A stretch of DNA of 64,000 bases from Muscardinus avellanarius (Eukaryota; Chordata; Mammalia; Rodentia; Gliridae). The position numbers and the translations under genes were made by a program. Shown in pieces: positions 34,976 to 45,888 of this stretch (position 1 is the stretch's first letter; every line of letters begins with the position of its first letter). Location of the stretch: contig OY726571.1 of assembly GCA_963383645.1 (NCBI GenBank), positions 26,341,637 through 26,405,636 of the forward strand, given 5' to 3'. The notes under the pieces are model-generated. The model saw nothing but the letters and a program-made list of their open reading frames with translations. It made no database searches and had not been told where the DNA came from.

Positions 34976-35395
34976 AGTACCAATCCCACTCTTGACGGCC
35001 CCAGTAGTGGCCTGGCTACCCGGTGGACTGATCCAGACCTCGCTGGCTCAAGCAGCGGCCTTGCCTCATGGGAGGCCCCGATTCTGGTCTCGCTGGCCCC
35101 AACACCAGCCTAAGCCCTCGGCTGGCTCCGATCCCGGCCTCGGAGGCCCCAGCACCGGCCTAGCCTCAAGGCAGGCTCCGATTCCGGCTGCTGGCCCCGG
35201 CACCAGCCTAACCCCTCGGCAGGCTCCAATCCTGGCCTCAGAGGCCCCAGCACCGGCCTTGCCTCACAACAGGCTCTGATCCTGGACTCACTGGCCCCGG
35301 CACCGGCCTAACCTCACAGCAGGCTCCAATCCCAGCTTTTCTGTGTCCGACGCTGGCCTCACCCCTCGGCAGACTCCAATCCTAGCATCCTCTTC
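34976..35395 (-). repeat. VNTR2 array of copy A
   Basis: About eight units of about 49-50 bp with core gcaccggcctagcctcaagg, caggctccgattccggc. Neighbouring units alternate between a 'cctcaaggcag' and a 'cccctcggcag' version, a two-unit higher order. Confidence 0.9.
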
Positions 35396-35999
35396 GCCCA
35401 GCCATTTGTCCCACGTTCTTGCTGGTGTGTGGTGGTAGCATTCTGCCTCTGGGGTTATTATTTCAAAGGTTCCAGGTGTAATGCATCAGATCTCTGCCTC
35501 CTCGAGTACTGGCCACTGCCATTGCCACTGCTTCCACCATTTCAAATCTTTCCCAAGCTCTTTTTCCACTCTGAATGTTGTCCAGTGTTCCTAAGCATAT
35601 GGTAGCATTCAACATTTGGTGTAATTTCTCCAAAAAATAAGATTGGTAGGATCTGATTTCTGCTTCTCCTGAATACAAGTCTCCACCGCCATGGCGGAGA
35701 CTGCTTTCACCACCACCTTTCTCCTAGGTCTCCGCTAAATTCTCTCCTTACAGGTGATGTCCAGGATTCTTAATAATGTAGAGAAGAAGCAGTCCTCCTT
35801 CGTGGGGAATTTTTCCAAAAGTTCCAGTTCATTTGGATAAGTTTTGTCTGCATCTCCAGTATCCTAGCATCCGCCACGGCCTTCTTGACCCCTCTCTGAT
35901 ATTTTTCTTTTATCTTTTTCTTTTTCTTTTTTTTTTTTAATTAGAGAAGACAGTATGTGTGATTTGAGGAGGTTGTGGGGTCAGACACTCAGTAGCACT

Positions 36000-36352
36000 G
36001 TGACCTGGGCCTAGTTTCCCCAGGGGACCAGCGTGTTCCGCACGACTCAGCCTGGGGCCCAGGGTCCTGCGACATGAGCCCTGGCTCTTCCAGGGGTCCG
36101 GCGTGCCCCACCCAGGGCCCAGGGCCTTGCGACTGGGCCCTGGTTTCTCCAGGGGTCTGGTGTGCTCTGCGAGATCCTGCCCAGGGCCCAGGGTCCTGCG
36201 ACCCGGCCCCGGTTTCTCAGGGGATCCAGTGTGCTCCGCCTGACCCCTGCCCAAGGGCCCAGGGTCTTACGACTGGGCCCCGGTTTCTCCAGGGGTCTGG
36301 TGTGCTCGGTGAGGTCCAGCCTGGGGCCCAGAGTCCTGCGACCCGGGCCCCC
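36000..36352 (-). repeat. VNTR1 array of copy A
   Basis: GGGCCC recurs at 36,055, 36,115, 36,184, 36,255 and 36,324 (spacing 60, 69, 71, 69). Unit core tttctccaggggtctggtgt, cagggtcctgcgac. Confidence 0.9.
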
Positions 36353-36371
36353 TCAGAGTCACTTCTCTTTA
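36353..36371. repeat. Target-site duplication of composite copy A (right)
   Basis: tcagagtcacttctcttta, paired with 34,570-34,588 (18 of 19 bases equal). Confidence 0.92.
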
Positions 36372-36651
36372 ATAGACTCTACATGTCAGCTTTAGTGGGT
36401 ATCAATAAATTTTATAAAGTAATTGTACCAGTTTACCTTTGCCCTGCAGTATATGAGAATCTTACATGCACTACACCCTCACATTTTAGCCTGATGGTGA
36501 TTTCCTAAAGACTAATGAGATTGAGTATCTGTTTGCATGTTAACTCTTTTAGTTCTTAGTGAGGTTTCTTGCCCATTTTTTTTTGCATTTTTCTTTTTCT
36601 TATTGCTTTGTAGGAGGCTCTTTACATATTCTGCATATGAACATTTTTGTT

Positions 36652-36654
<3 letters not shown>

Positions 36655-36690
<36 letters not shown>
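36655..36690. repeat. (TA)n microsatellite
   Basis: About 18 TA units. Ile-Tyr repeat frames here are spurious. Confidence 0.95.
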
Positions 36691-36697
<7 letters not shown>

Positions 36698-36869
36698 ATT
36701 TGGCCAATATCATCTTCCATTCAATTATTCTGGAAGAAGGTGTATGCTTCTTCTTTAATGTATCTTAATAAACTTTTATACTTTGATGTTTTGAGGTCTA
36801 AAATATTTTCTAGATTTATTCATATGTTTACAATATTTGTTGACTATAGGGAATTATTTATCTTATTTC

Positions 36870-36975
36870 TAAAAAATAATTTTATTGGTGCATCACAATT
36901 ATACATCACAGTGAGGTTCTGTGTATTAAAAACATTCATGCATACATCAGCCTCCTCCCCTCACTTCCCTCGCCA
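36870..36975 (-). mobile_element. L1 3'UTR end
   Basis: Antisense L1 terminus: aattttattggtgcatcaca, attatacatcacagtgaggt, then tcctcccctcacttccctcg. Confidence 0.75.
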
Positions 36976-37307
36976 CATAGTTATGTTATTAAAAAAATAT
37001 ATTTTCTAGTTATTTAGGGAGATACAGAAAAATACAACTTATTTTTGTAGATTGGCCATGTATTCAGCAACTTTGTTAAATTTAAGTATTTCTTTTGGAT
37101 TTTGCTATATGCAGTCATACATTGTGATATTGTACAATAAAGGCATTTGCATTTCTTCCTTTTTAATATTTACTCTTTACCTTTTTTTGTATTGCTTCAG
37201 AGTTCCAGTAACATGTTCAAAAGAAAATGCTGTAGGAGATATACTTACTTTATACCCTATCTCAGAAAACTTTTAATATTTCATCATTGAGTAAGGTGTT
37301 TGCAGTA

Positions 37308-37523
37308 AATTTTTTTTTTATTTTCAGGTCTGGGGATGGAACCCAAGGGCATTCGACCTCCAAGCTACAGCCCCTGCCCTATTTTTTGTTCTTTATTTTG
37401 AAATTGGGTCTCACTGAGTTGCAGAGGGCCTCACTAAGTAGCTGAGGCTGTCTGCAAACCGCGATCCACTGGTCTCAGCCTCAAGAATGCTGGGATCATA
37501 AGCGTGCGCCACCATGTCCGGCT
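37308..37523 (-). mobile_element. B1-ID composite SINE
   Basis: T-rich start, aggtctggggatggaaccca, attcgacctccaagctacag, and the 7SL-like half ending gcgccaccatgtccggc. Confidence 0.9.
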
Positions 37524-38064
37524 GTAGTAGTTTTTTTTTTTTTTTTTTGTAGATATCCTTCATCAGATGCAGGTAGCTTTCCTCTATTGCTGATGTTGTA
37601 AGAATTATATCATGAATGAATGTTGGATTTTATCATATGCCTGTTTTTATCATATTGAAATAATAAGATTTTCTTTATTTCTTTAATGTATTGAATCATA
37701 TTGATGGATTTTGTTTTGTTTTATGCATGGGTTATAATCTGAAATTGTTATTAATTTTGTTTCAGCTATAATCATTGGGAGACTTTCAGTTGGTTCCTTC
37801 ATCCCTTTGACATAAACCCTTCCACATGTTTGTTTCTTGTTGAATGCTTTCTTGTTTTCTGGAAACTATGTAATGGTTTGCATTCATCTTGTCTGTTTCT
37901 TGCCCTAGTTTTAGAATGGACCATTTCTCCCAGGAGCCTTGATTCCTTTTGCTTTAGACACCAAGATCTGCATGCTACTATACTACTATATGCTGCTGTT
38001 ACTTTTAGTTCCTTTCACCTGACAAAGAAACAAAATATATGTGTATGTACTGAGCTCTATAAAG

Positions 38065-38655
38065 GTTGGGTATCTCTTACCTGAAATGCTTGAGAACAAG
38101 TGTTTCATATTTTGCAATTTTTTATATTTTGAGGTATTTGCATATATTCCTGGCCAAACATCCCTAATCTAAGAATTTGGAATCTGAAATGCTCAGAGTC
38201 TGAAACATTTATATATATTTTATTGGTATATTATAATTATACAGCCTAGTGAGGTTCAAAGTGATACAAACATACATGAACCCAGCACTTGATGTGTTTT
38301 CCTCCAAATCTCATTCTACTCCCTCCTCCTCTCCACCTCCAGTACAATTTAGTGGGATTGGTAGTGATACCTTCATATATAAACATAACATTATTTGGAC
38401 TGTTTCCTTCATCAAGTCTCCTTTTTCCCCTCCCCTCTTCTCTCCCTGATTCCTTTTCACTGGTCAGCTGGTCTCTCTTCTTCTCAATTATCCAAAATCT
38501 CTTGTGTTTTCTGTTTCTTTCTAGCTCTCACATGTGAGAAAACAGGACTCTTGACTTTTGGAGAGTGGCTGAAACTTTTTGAGTATGAACATGACGCTGA
38601 AAGGTTTTAGATCTTGGAGCATTTTAGATTTCAGGTATTGGGTTTAGGGTTGCTA
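38065..38655. mobile_element. Tigger-like DNA transposon split by an L1
   Basis: Left end aggttgggtatctcttacct, aaatgcttgagaacaagtgt and right end ttggagcattttagatttca, gggtttagggttgctaa match a common non-autonomous Tigger-type element with palindromic ends. The exact family name is not certain from memory. An antisense L1 3' end (38,211-38,575) interrupts it, with ctgaaac on both sides as a probable short target-site duplication. Confidence 0.65.
38211..38575 (-). mobile_element. L1 3'UTR inserted in the Tigger-like element
   Basis: Antisense: ttttattggtatattataat, ctactccctcctcctctcca, then gagaaaacaggactcttgac. Frames of 66-82 aa here are spurious. Confidence 0.75.
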
Positions 38656-39079
38656 AAATATGTATATTTCCATTTAAAATCATCTATATTGATAGTAAAC
38701 AAAACCTTTTCATCCTGATACTCTAACTGTAATCAGGGTTAGGGTAGAGGTCTTATTCTAACATTCTTCACTTGGTTATCTGTAAATTTCCACTCCTGCA
38801 GTAAAAACCCTGGCTCTTCCTTAGTAGCCATTAATTTATATAATTGTTTAATTACAGTTTGTATGTACTTCATATAGAAATTATCTCATATGCATGTGGA
38901 AAAACTTATGAATCAGAGTACTGTGTGTATGTACAGTGGTTTTTTGCCTTTAGTCTCAAAAACTATTCATTTCTATCCATCTCCTTCAATGAGGTCGTTT
39001 CATATGTTGGTAATTTAATTAGATTCTCTAGTCAGTCTGTAGTTCTTCCTGGGATTTAACAGCTTCCTAAATGATTTTT

Positions 39080-39800
39080 TAAAAAGTTTATATACATTAA
39101 CGTTCACTCTTTGTGCAGTACAGTTTTATGGAGTTTGACAAAAGCTTATCATTTTTCCACCAATACGGTATCATACTGATTGTTCCATCTCTCCGAATCT
39201 CTGACAGTCACTGATTTCTAGGTGCTTTTTTGAATTATGCCTGAAGTTTTGCCTTTTGCAGAATGTTATCTCATTGAAATAGTAGTTTGTAGCCTTTTTA
39301 GACTTGCTTCTTTCATTTAGCAATATGTTTTAAGTCTACCATATCCGTTTGTAGCTTGTACATCTAGAGATGGATATATTGTACAATAATACTTTTAAAT
39401 CCATGTACCTGAGAATATCTTGGTTGCTTCTAATTTGAGGTACTAATAAATAAAGCTGCTATAAATATTCATTATGCAGGATTTTATGTGAACATAAGTT
39501 TCATAAATTTTCATAAATTAATGAAAATCATTAAGAGTACAACCGATGATTGTATGGTAAGACTATATTTAGTTGTAGAAGAAACTGCCAAATTGTCTTC
39601 CAAAATGGCTGTACCATTTTGCAGTCTTACCAGAAATACAAAGGAGTTTCTGTTTCTTGATATCCTTATGAACATTTAGTATCATGTTGAGGTTTTTTGG
39701 GGGGGAGATTCTAGCAGTTTTAATAGGTGTGTAGTAGTAGCACATTGTTTTCTGTTTTTCTTTTTAATTTGCAGTTACCTAATGACATGTTATGCTTAAC
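39080..39800 (-). mobile_element. Old L1 fragment (antisense)
   Basis: Antisense L1 3' region: tatacattaacgttcactct, taaataaagctgctataaat, ttatgtgaacataagtttca, and tccaaaatggctgtaccatt. Confidence 0.75.
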
Positions 39801-39824
39801 ATTTTTATATTATATAATTATTTT

Positions 39825-40070
39825 AAAATTTTATTGGTGCATGTTAATTACACCTAACACAGGTTTTCATTGAGGTATATGCTATGTGCATATAACATAA
39901 TTTGGTCAATACTACCCCTTCATACTTCTTACCCTTTTGTTTGTTTTTCTGTATCTGGCTTGTTTTCCTTAACACAGTGATCTCCAGTTCCATCCATTTT
40001 CCTACAAATAATATAATTTCATTCTTCTTTATGGCTCAATAACACTCCACTGTATAAATACACACACACA

Positions 40071-40108
<38 letters not shown>

Positions 40109-40265
40109 TACAAGTTAATTCTGATACTATATTATCTTTTTCTATTCATCTGGTGATAGCTAGGCTGATTCCATAGTTTGGCTATTATGAAATGTGCTCT
40201 CTAAACATGGGTATGCATATATTTCTCTATTGTGTTGATTTTAATATGGGGGGATAAATACCAAG
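39825..40265 (-). mobile_element. L1 3' end (antisense) with (CA)n
   Basis: Reads aaattttattggtgcatgtt at the terminus, then gtgatctccagttccatcca, tctttatggctcaataacac, (CA)n at 40,061-40,106 and tgattccatagtttggctat. Confidence 0.8.
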
Positions 40266-40329
40266 GAGTCATATATTGGGATCGTGTGGTAGTACATTTT
40301 TTTTTCTGATTAGAGTGAGATGGACTCTT

Positions 40330-40510
40330 ACAGTAGTCTTTTTTTTTTTTTTTCAGGGAATTGTCTTTTTTTTTTTTTTTGCAGTCTATCCTTTTATTTT
40401 GTTTGTTTGTTTGTTTGTTTTTTTTTTTTTTTTTTTGGTATGGGTATCAAACCCAGAGCCTGGCACATGCTAGGCAAATGCTCTACCACTGAGCTACAGC
40501 CCAGTCCCTA
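40330..40510 (-). mobile_element. ID-like element in T-rich sequence
   Basis: Two poly-T blocks, a (TTTG)n tract, then ggtatcaaacccagagcctg, gcacatgctaggcaaatgct, ctaccactgagctacagccc: an ID-type SINE on the minus strand with preserved box B. Confidence 0.82.
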
Positions 40511-40960
40511 ATGTAGTTTTGATTTATATTTACTTGATGGTTAAAGATTTTCTTGATGTAAATCTTTAATTTTCATATAATTGTTGGCCATTTCTATTTC
40601 CTTTGAGAAATATATGTTCAGTTCATTTGTCTCTTCATTGCACTTTTTATGTTGAGTTTTTTAAAATTTTTAATATATTCTGGATATTAATCCTCTGTTG
40701 GAAGAGTTTCTGGCAAAGATTTTCTCCCATTCTGTAGGCTGTCTCTTCATGCTAACTTTTTCCTTGCTATACAGTTTTTAATTTGATACAGTTCCATTTT
40801 TTGATTCTTGCTTTTATCTCTTGACTGTTGGAGTCTTATTCAGAAAGTTGTTGCCTTTACCTATATGTTGAAGTTTTGCCCCTATTTCTTCCTTTTTTTT
40901 TTTCTGTTCTTGAAGTTTCTGGCTTTATACTTAGATCTTTGATCAATTCTGAGTTGACTG
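40511..40960 (-). mobile_element. L1 fragment (antisense)
   Basis: Antisense L1: tattctggatattaatcctc, ttctcccattctgtaggctg, then ttgttgcctttacctatatg. Confidence 0.8.
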
Positions 40961-40964
40961 TGTA

Positions 40965-41310
40965 CAAGGTGGAGAATATTATGTTAAGTGAGATTAGTCA
41001 AGCACAGAAAGAGAAGGGACATATGTTTTCTCTAATATGCCCAAACTATGGAGTATTAGGGATACCAGAGGGACTCCAGATAATGGAGGGGAAACCTCAG
41101 CAATGCTATAATGGAAGGGTAGGAGAGGAAGAAGGCTGAGGTTGATTAATGGAGGTGCTACATTTGAATATGTGTAAAAGTATGAATGTAGCATGGTCAA
41201 CCTGGACACTCATTGTTGGTGAGGGAAGTAGGAGGTGAGAGAGGACACCAAGCACAGTCTGAATGTATGCAATTTTCAATATGATACACATAAAAATAAA
41301 ACATGAATGC
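40965..41310 (+). mobile_element. L1 3'UTR in opposite orientation
   Basis: Sense L1: ggagaatattatgttaagtg, agattagtcaagcacagaaa, catatgttttctctaatatg. It abuts antisense L1 on the left, so this is either an inverted insertion or two nested copies. Confidence 0.75.
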
Positions 41311-41552
41311 AAAGCAAATTTTCACAAGAAAAAAATATTGGGTAGTAGGGAAGAAGCTCATCTTCTATTCAAGAATATATATTAAATACAAGGCAGTAAG
41401 TACTAAACTGGTAGGGAAGATAAGTTAGAAGAACTTACAGAGCTAGGATAAAGTAAATGGCAAGTGCCCTTAAGAGATGTGTACATAGGATAATAGAGAA
41501 GCTTCAAAACATACAAAGACTTAACCAGTATTTCTTGGATTTCTATTCTTAG

Positions 41553-41602
41553 GTGAAAAATTGCATTATTTTAAGAGTTGGAGCTGAATCTAACGTTAAA
41601 TA
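41553..41602 (+). other. CEP44: CEP44 5'UTR part of exon 2
   Basis: Acceptor ttctattcttag precedes 41,553. Fifty untranslated bases lead to the ATG. The 5'UTR part contains stops, which supports this ATG as the start. Confidence 0.75.
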
Positions 41603-41691
41603 ATGGCAACAGGTGATTTAAAAAGAAGTTTACGGAACCTAGAACAAGTGCTTCGCTTGCTAAATTATCCTAAAGATGTGGATTGTGTAGG
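41603..41691 (+). CDS. CEP44: CEP44 coding exon 2 (residues 1-30)
   Basis: Encodes [20 protein letters not shown] and NYPKDVDCV plus two bases of Gly30. Donor gtgtagg|gtaagc. Confidence 0.97.
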
Positions 41692-44600
41692 GTAAGCTAT
41701 AATAGAAAGTTTATTTTTATTCTTTTTCTGTAGTAAGTAGACTGCTGGTACTAGAGAGCTATGTAAGTTTATTTTGTCTAGAGTGGTTTAAAGTAGGGAT
41801 CTGGAGGGTCATGAATCACCTAATTTATATGGCTATAGTGTTAAGTAATAAGTTATTGACAGCATTTCTTTCTTGGTTATCCAACTTTTGGAATTATCCT
41901 CATTAAAAGTCTTTTTCTTTTTCTCCTGACAGTTTGATAAAGGGAGATACGGCAGCATCTTTGCCCATCATCAGCTATTCTCTTACTTCATACTCACCTT
42001 TTGTAGCAGAGCTTCTGATGGAATCCAATGTAGAGCTAATAGCAAAGAATGATTTGCGCTTTATAGATACTGTCTATAAGGTAGTATGTGTTTATGAAAC
42101 TAATTATTTTAGAAGTTATTGGATGATTTTTAAAAATTAGTATTGTTGTCATAACTCCCTAAGTACTGTCACATGTTACCTAACGAATGTGTCATTAGGT
42201 GATTTAGTCATTGTGTAAGCATCATAGAGTATACTTACTCAAACCCAGATGGCATAGCCTACTACTTATCTAGGCTACATACATATAGCCTAGTTCCTAG
42301 GCTATAAATATATATGACACATTACTATATTGTAGGCAATTATTTTTACAACATAAGTAGTTGTATATATAACCATAACCTAAGCATAAAAAAGGCATGG
42401 TAAAAATTTAGGCAATAGGCCTTTATTGCTTCCATTCTAATCTTCTGGGACCACTGTCATAAGTATGGTACATCAGAGACCAAAATGTTATGCAGCACAT
42501 GATTGTATGTACAACATATATAGTTGAGAGGATATTTTCATATGCATTTATCTTGTTAAAATGCAGGCCTTATTAAAATTAAGATGAAATTCATGTTCGA
42601 TTTGTGATTATTTCCTTTTGTAACAAATTATGACCACTGACAAACCTTTGTAATTGGTTTTTATTTGTTCTTTTTTAGTCAATTTTAGGAAAATTTGGTA
42701 TATTAGAAGAACTTAAAAATGTAACTATATTTAGTAAAAGTTGTAGTTCATAGAATTAAGAGCTGTTAGAAGGACTGAAACGGATATAATTGTTCTTTAA
42801 GGCCTGCGCGCTTCTGTTATATCTGCATTTCTATATGTGTGTTGAATTTACTCGTGTTTGACTTTTAAAAAGTTCTCATCATTAATTTTTGCTCAAGTAA
42901 TGCTTTTTTAAACTTTTTTATGGTAATGCCTACTTTTAAGCCCAATATCTAAAAAAAGAAGTGGAATTGATTTTTATGAAATGGGAGCTTTTATTATATG
43001 TAGAGTCTGTTCGATATTCCTGTCTTTGCCTCTAATCCCAGAAAGCCTCCCTAGAAGCCTAAGTGTCACTTACAAATCCAGGTTCCACACAGTAGAACCA
43101 TACGAACTACTGGTCTATGATATACAAATAAGAACATGAGATTAAGAAACCCACTGACTTCTCTGCAAGCATTGGTAGGATTATAAACAAATAGAACTAT
43201 GGTTTTCTGACATCTGGTATGATATTCTAATGGACTAAGGAGTTCTTCTAGTACCTATGAGGATATTTGAACTTCTTGATGATTGACTGTATTTTTCCAT
43301 CTCTCTGGACAGCCATCTTTCTGGCACAACCCTAGCTACCTGTTTTCTACTTGGATACATCTCTCCTCTATAATCATGACTTACACCAGCTCTGTAAATC
43401 TCTTTAGTACCATTAGTTAATGGCTTGATCCTCCTTGTCTTCTCAAAGGTAGCTATTAATCTCCTGACCAGGTGGCCATTTATCATTTTGGATTATGAAA
43501 AATAATTTTTCCTAATTACTGCATGAGTCTCTTTTATCTTTGCAGCTTCTTCGTGATCAATTCAATTATAAACCAATTTTGACAAAAAAGCAATTTATAC
43601 AATGTGGGTTTGCAGAATGGAAAATCCAAATTATTTGTGATATTTTGAACTGTGTGATGAAAAAGCACAAGGAATTAAGTGGTCTTGACAAGGTAATTTT
43701 GTGAATAGATTTTAATGCTAATTCATGCTAAATGGCTCAGTATTTAATGTATAAAAGCACTACCCTAGATAGCAAATTATTGAGTAGTACAATTACTTTA
43801 TTAATCACAGATCTGAATAACCTTCTAATGCTTGATGTTTGCAGTCACATGGTTTTATACATCTGTGATTTGAAACTACTAGTCCTAAACTAACAGTTCA
43901 AAGAAAATGCCTTTTTATCACTTTTTAATTTTCATGTATTTACATTAGAACCTTATTGTTAGTTATATGTCATATATGGATATTTAGATGAGTTAAATAT
44001 ATATCATGATTTCAAGTAAAATTTGTTATTATATCTAATACTTTTTCTTTAGACTCCATCATTACCAAGAAAGAAAATTATTTCTGGTAAGTCAGAACCT
44101 TGTTCAAGCAATGAGAAAGCATCTGCAGAACCTGTTGGCATTGACATCACTGGCAGATTTTTGACTTCAGGGAAGGTATGAATACAAAGAAAGCCTGTCA
44201 TGCAGCTTAAGACTTACCTGTCCAGTGAATCCAATATATAAGGTTCACATTTCTTAATGGTGCCTCGTGAAGCATCCTAGTTAAATACTACAATGTAGGG
44301 ATATTTAACAGCATAACATACATTGTTTGGGGAACATTCCTAAAGTTTTAAGACAAAAACAAATGTAAAGACAAACAAGCTTTAAATTTCTAATTTCAAA
44401 CTCTGCCTCATTTCCCAGGCAAAATAGTGATTTAGATGAAATCAACATCTACTCTTAATTATGTATCTGGTCTTCCTAAAACAAGGGAACATAACAAAGT
44501 GCCTACCATTAGTAATAGCATGGCTTACATTTATATTCATTGATATCTCTTCGTTTTTGTACTTTTATTTATTCAGTGTAATTATATTTCATACTGAGGT

Positions 44601-45838
44601 TAAAAGTGATGGAAATATACATGCACACATTTCTTATATTTCCTTCCATATACCTGTTCCCCTCACATTGACATTTCTATAATCAGGAGTATGAATTATC
44701 AAATGACTGGTATTCCCCAAACCTAGAATCAGATATTGGTTGATGTTTTGAGTATTTTCTCTTTGTTGGTATCTTTTCTGTCTTTGTCTACTTTGGGCAA
44801 AAATAGCTAAATATGTCCAATATATTTAAATACAGTTTATCTGTTTCTAAGGTAGATTTAAGCCAGAATATTACTTTATAATTACAAATGTATTTTTAGC
44901 TTTTCTTCCATCTGAAGAAAATGTTAAGATTGAAGAAAGGAATACCAAATACATAACCAATGTGTAATTAGACAAAGGATGTAAATAGTTGCGGACTGAA
45001 GCAAAATCTACAGAATTTTTTCTGCCCTACTCTAAAATACATGTGCATAGGAGGAACTCTAGATGAAAAAGGAAATCCTAAAGGAGGAGAAAGGAGGGGG
45101 GAAGAAGGAAAATCTCTAAAATGTACTTAAACATATCGAAGTTAACCGCTAAGCCAAGCAAGGGAAGGAGGGATGGGGAGAGAATGGGGTGGGAATTGGG
45201 TAGGGGTTAAATCAGTGATGTGTACATGTATGTACACACAAGTTTTTTACCCCAATATGATGTATGAATATAATTCCCCCCCAAAATTAAAAAATAAATA
45301 AAATATATAAGCAATAAAAATAGAATTTGTTAAAAAATTTTATATTTAAGGCCGGGTGTGGTGGCGCACGCTTGTAATCCCCGCGCTTGGGAGGCGGAGA
45401 CAGGAGGATCTCGCAGGTTCGAAGCCAGCCACTCTGGCATAAGAGACCCTGTTTCAAAAATATAAAATAGGTCTGGGAGTGTAGCCCGGAGGTAGAAGGG
45501 CTTCCAGGAACCCCGGTACCACCAAAAAAAAAAAAAAAATTTATATTTATATGCCTCTTTTTAAAGTGAAATTTTACAAATGAGTGGGTTCTTATGTTAG
45601 TAACTTTTTTCTCTTTTGTCGGTTTTGCTCCAAGTAATAATGGCAATAAGAAAAAGAATTATTAGAGGCATGGTTTCTGAATAAGTACTCATAGTTCTTG
45701 ACTCTTCTAACATTTACTGATAATATCATCTTATCTAATAATTGTTAAATGATCTGTATTGTGTATCCTTCCTCAACTAGAAGATGTATATATGGGGATT
45801 TTCTTATACTGCTTTATTTATTTTATTTTATTTTATTT

Positions 45839-45888
<50 letters not shown>

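Larger units (their letters stand above)
34589..36352 (-). mobile_element. Composite VNTR retroposon, copy A
   Basis: Non-autonomous, ORF-less element lying antisense in CEP44 intron 1. Read on the minus strand: VNTR1 (36,352-36,000, about 60-71-bp units with GGGCCC), a linker (35,990-35,890) with a poly-A-like run, monomers (about 35,860-35,440) containing CCATGGCGGTGGAGACTTGT and GAAGCAGAAATCAGATCCTA, VNTR2 (about 35,395-34,976, units about 49-50 bp), then an L1 3'UTR-like tail (about 34,960-34,600) ending A-rich. A 19-bp target-site duplication brackets it, so it moved as one unit, presumably by L1 machinery. The 5' end begins inside VNTR1 and may be truncated. Long frames within it arise from GC-rich repeat units and are not genes. 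Confidence 0.88.

Noticed and set aside
34959..35279. Open frames of 60-145 aa across the GC-rich arrays of copy A
   Set aside because: They consist of repeated units, read open in several frames and on both strands, and have no start context or domain. They are by-products of stop-poor GC-rich repeats.
40431..40510. tRNA gene on the minus strand
   Set aside because: Box A and box B resemble a tRNA, but the sequence is an ID-type SINE next to T-rich DNA and does not fold into a full cloverleaf. The same holds for 7,783, 23,073 and 59,530.
43235..43486. 83-aa minus-strand frame near CEP44 exon 4
   Set aside because: No recognisable domain, start context or conservation clue.
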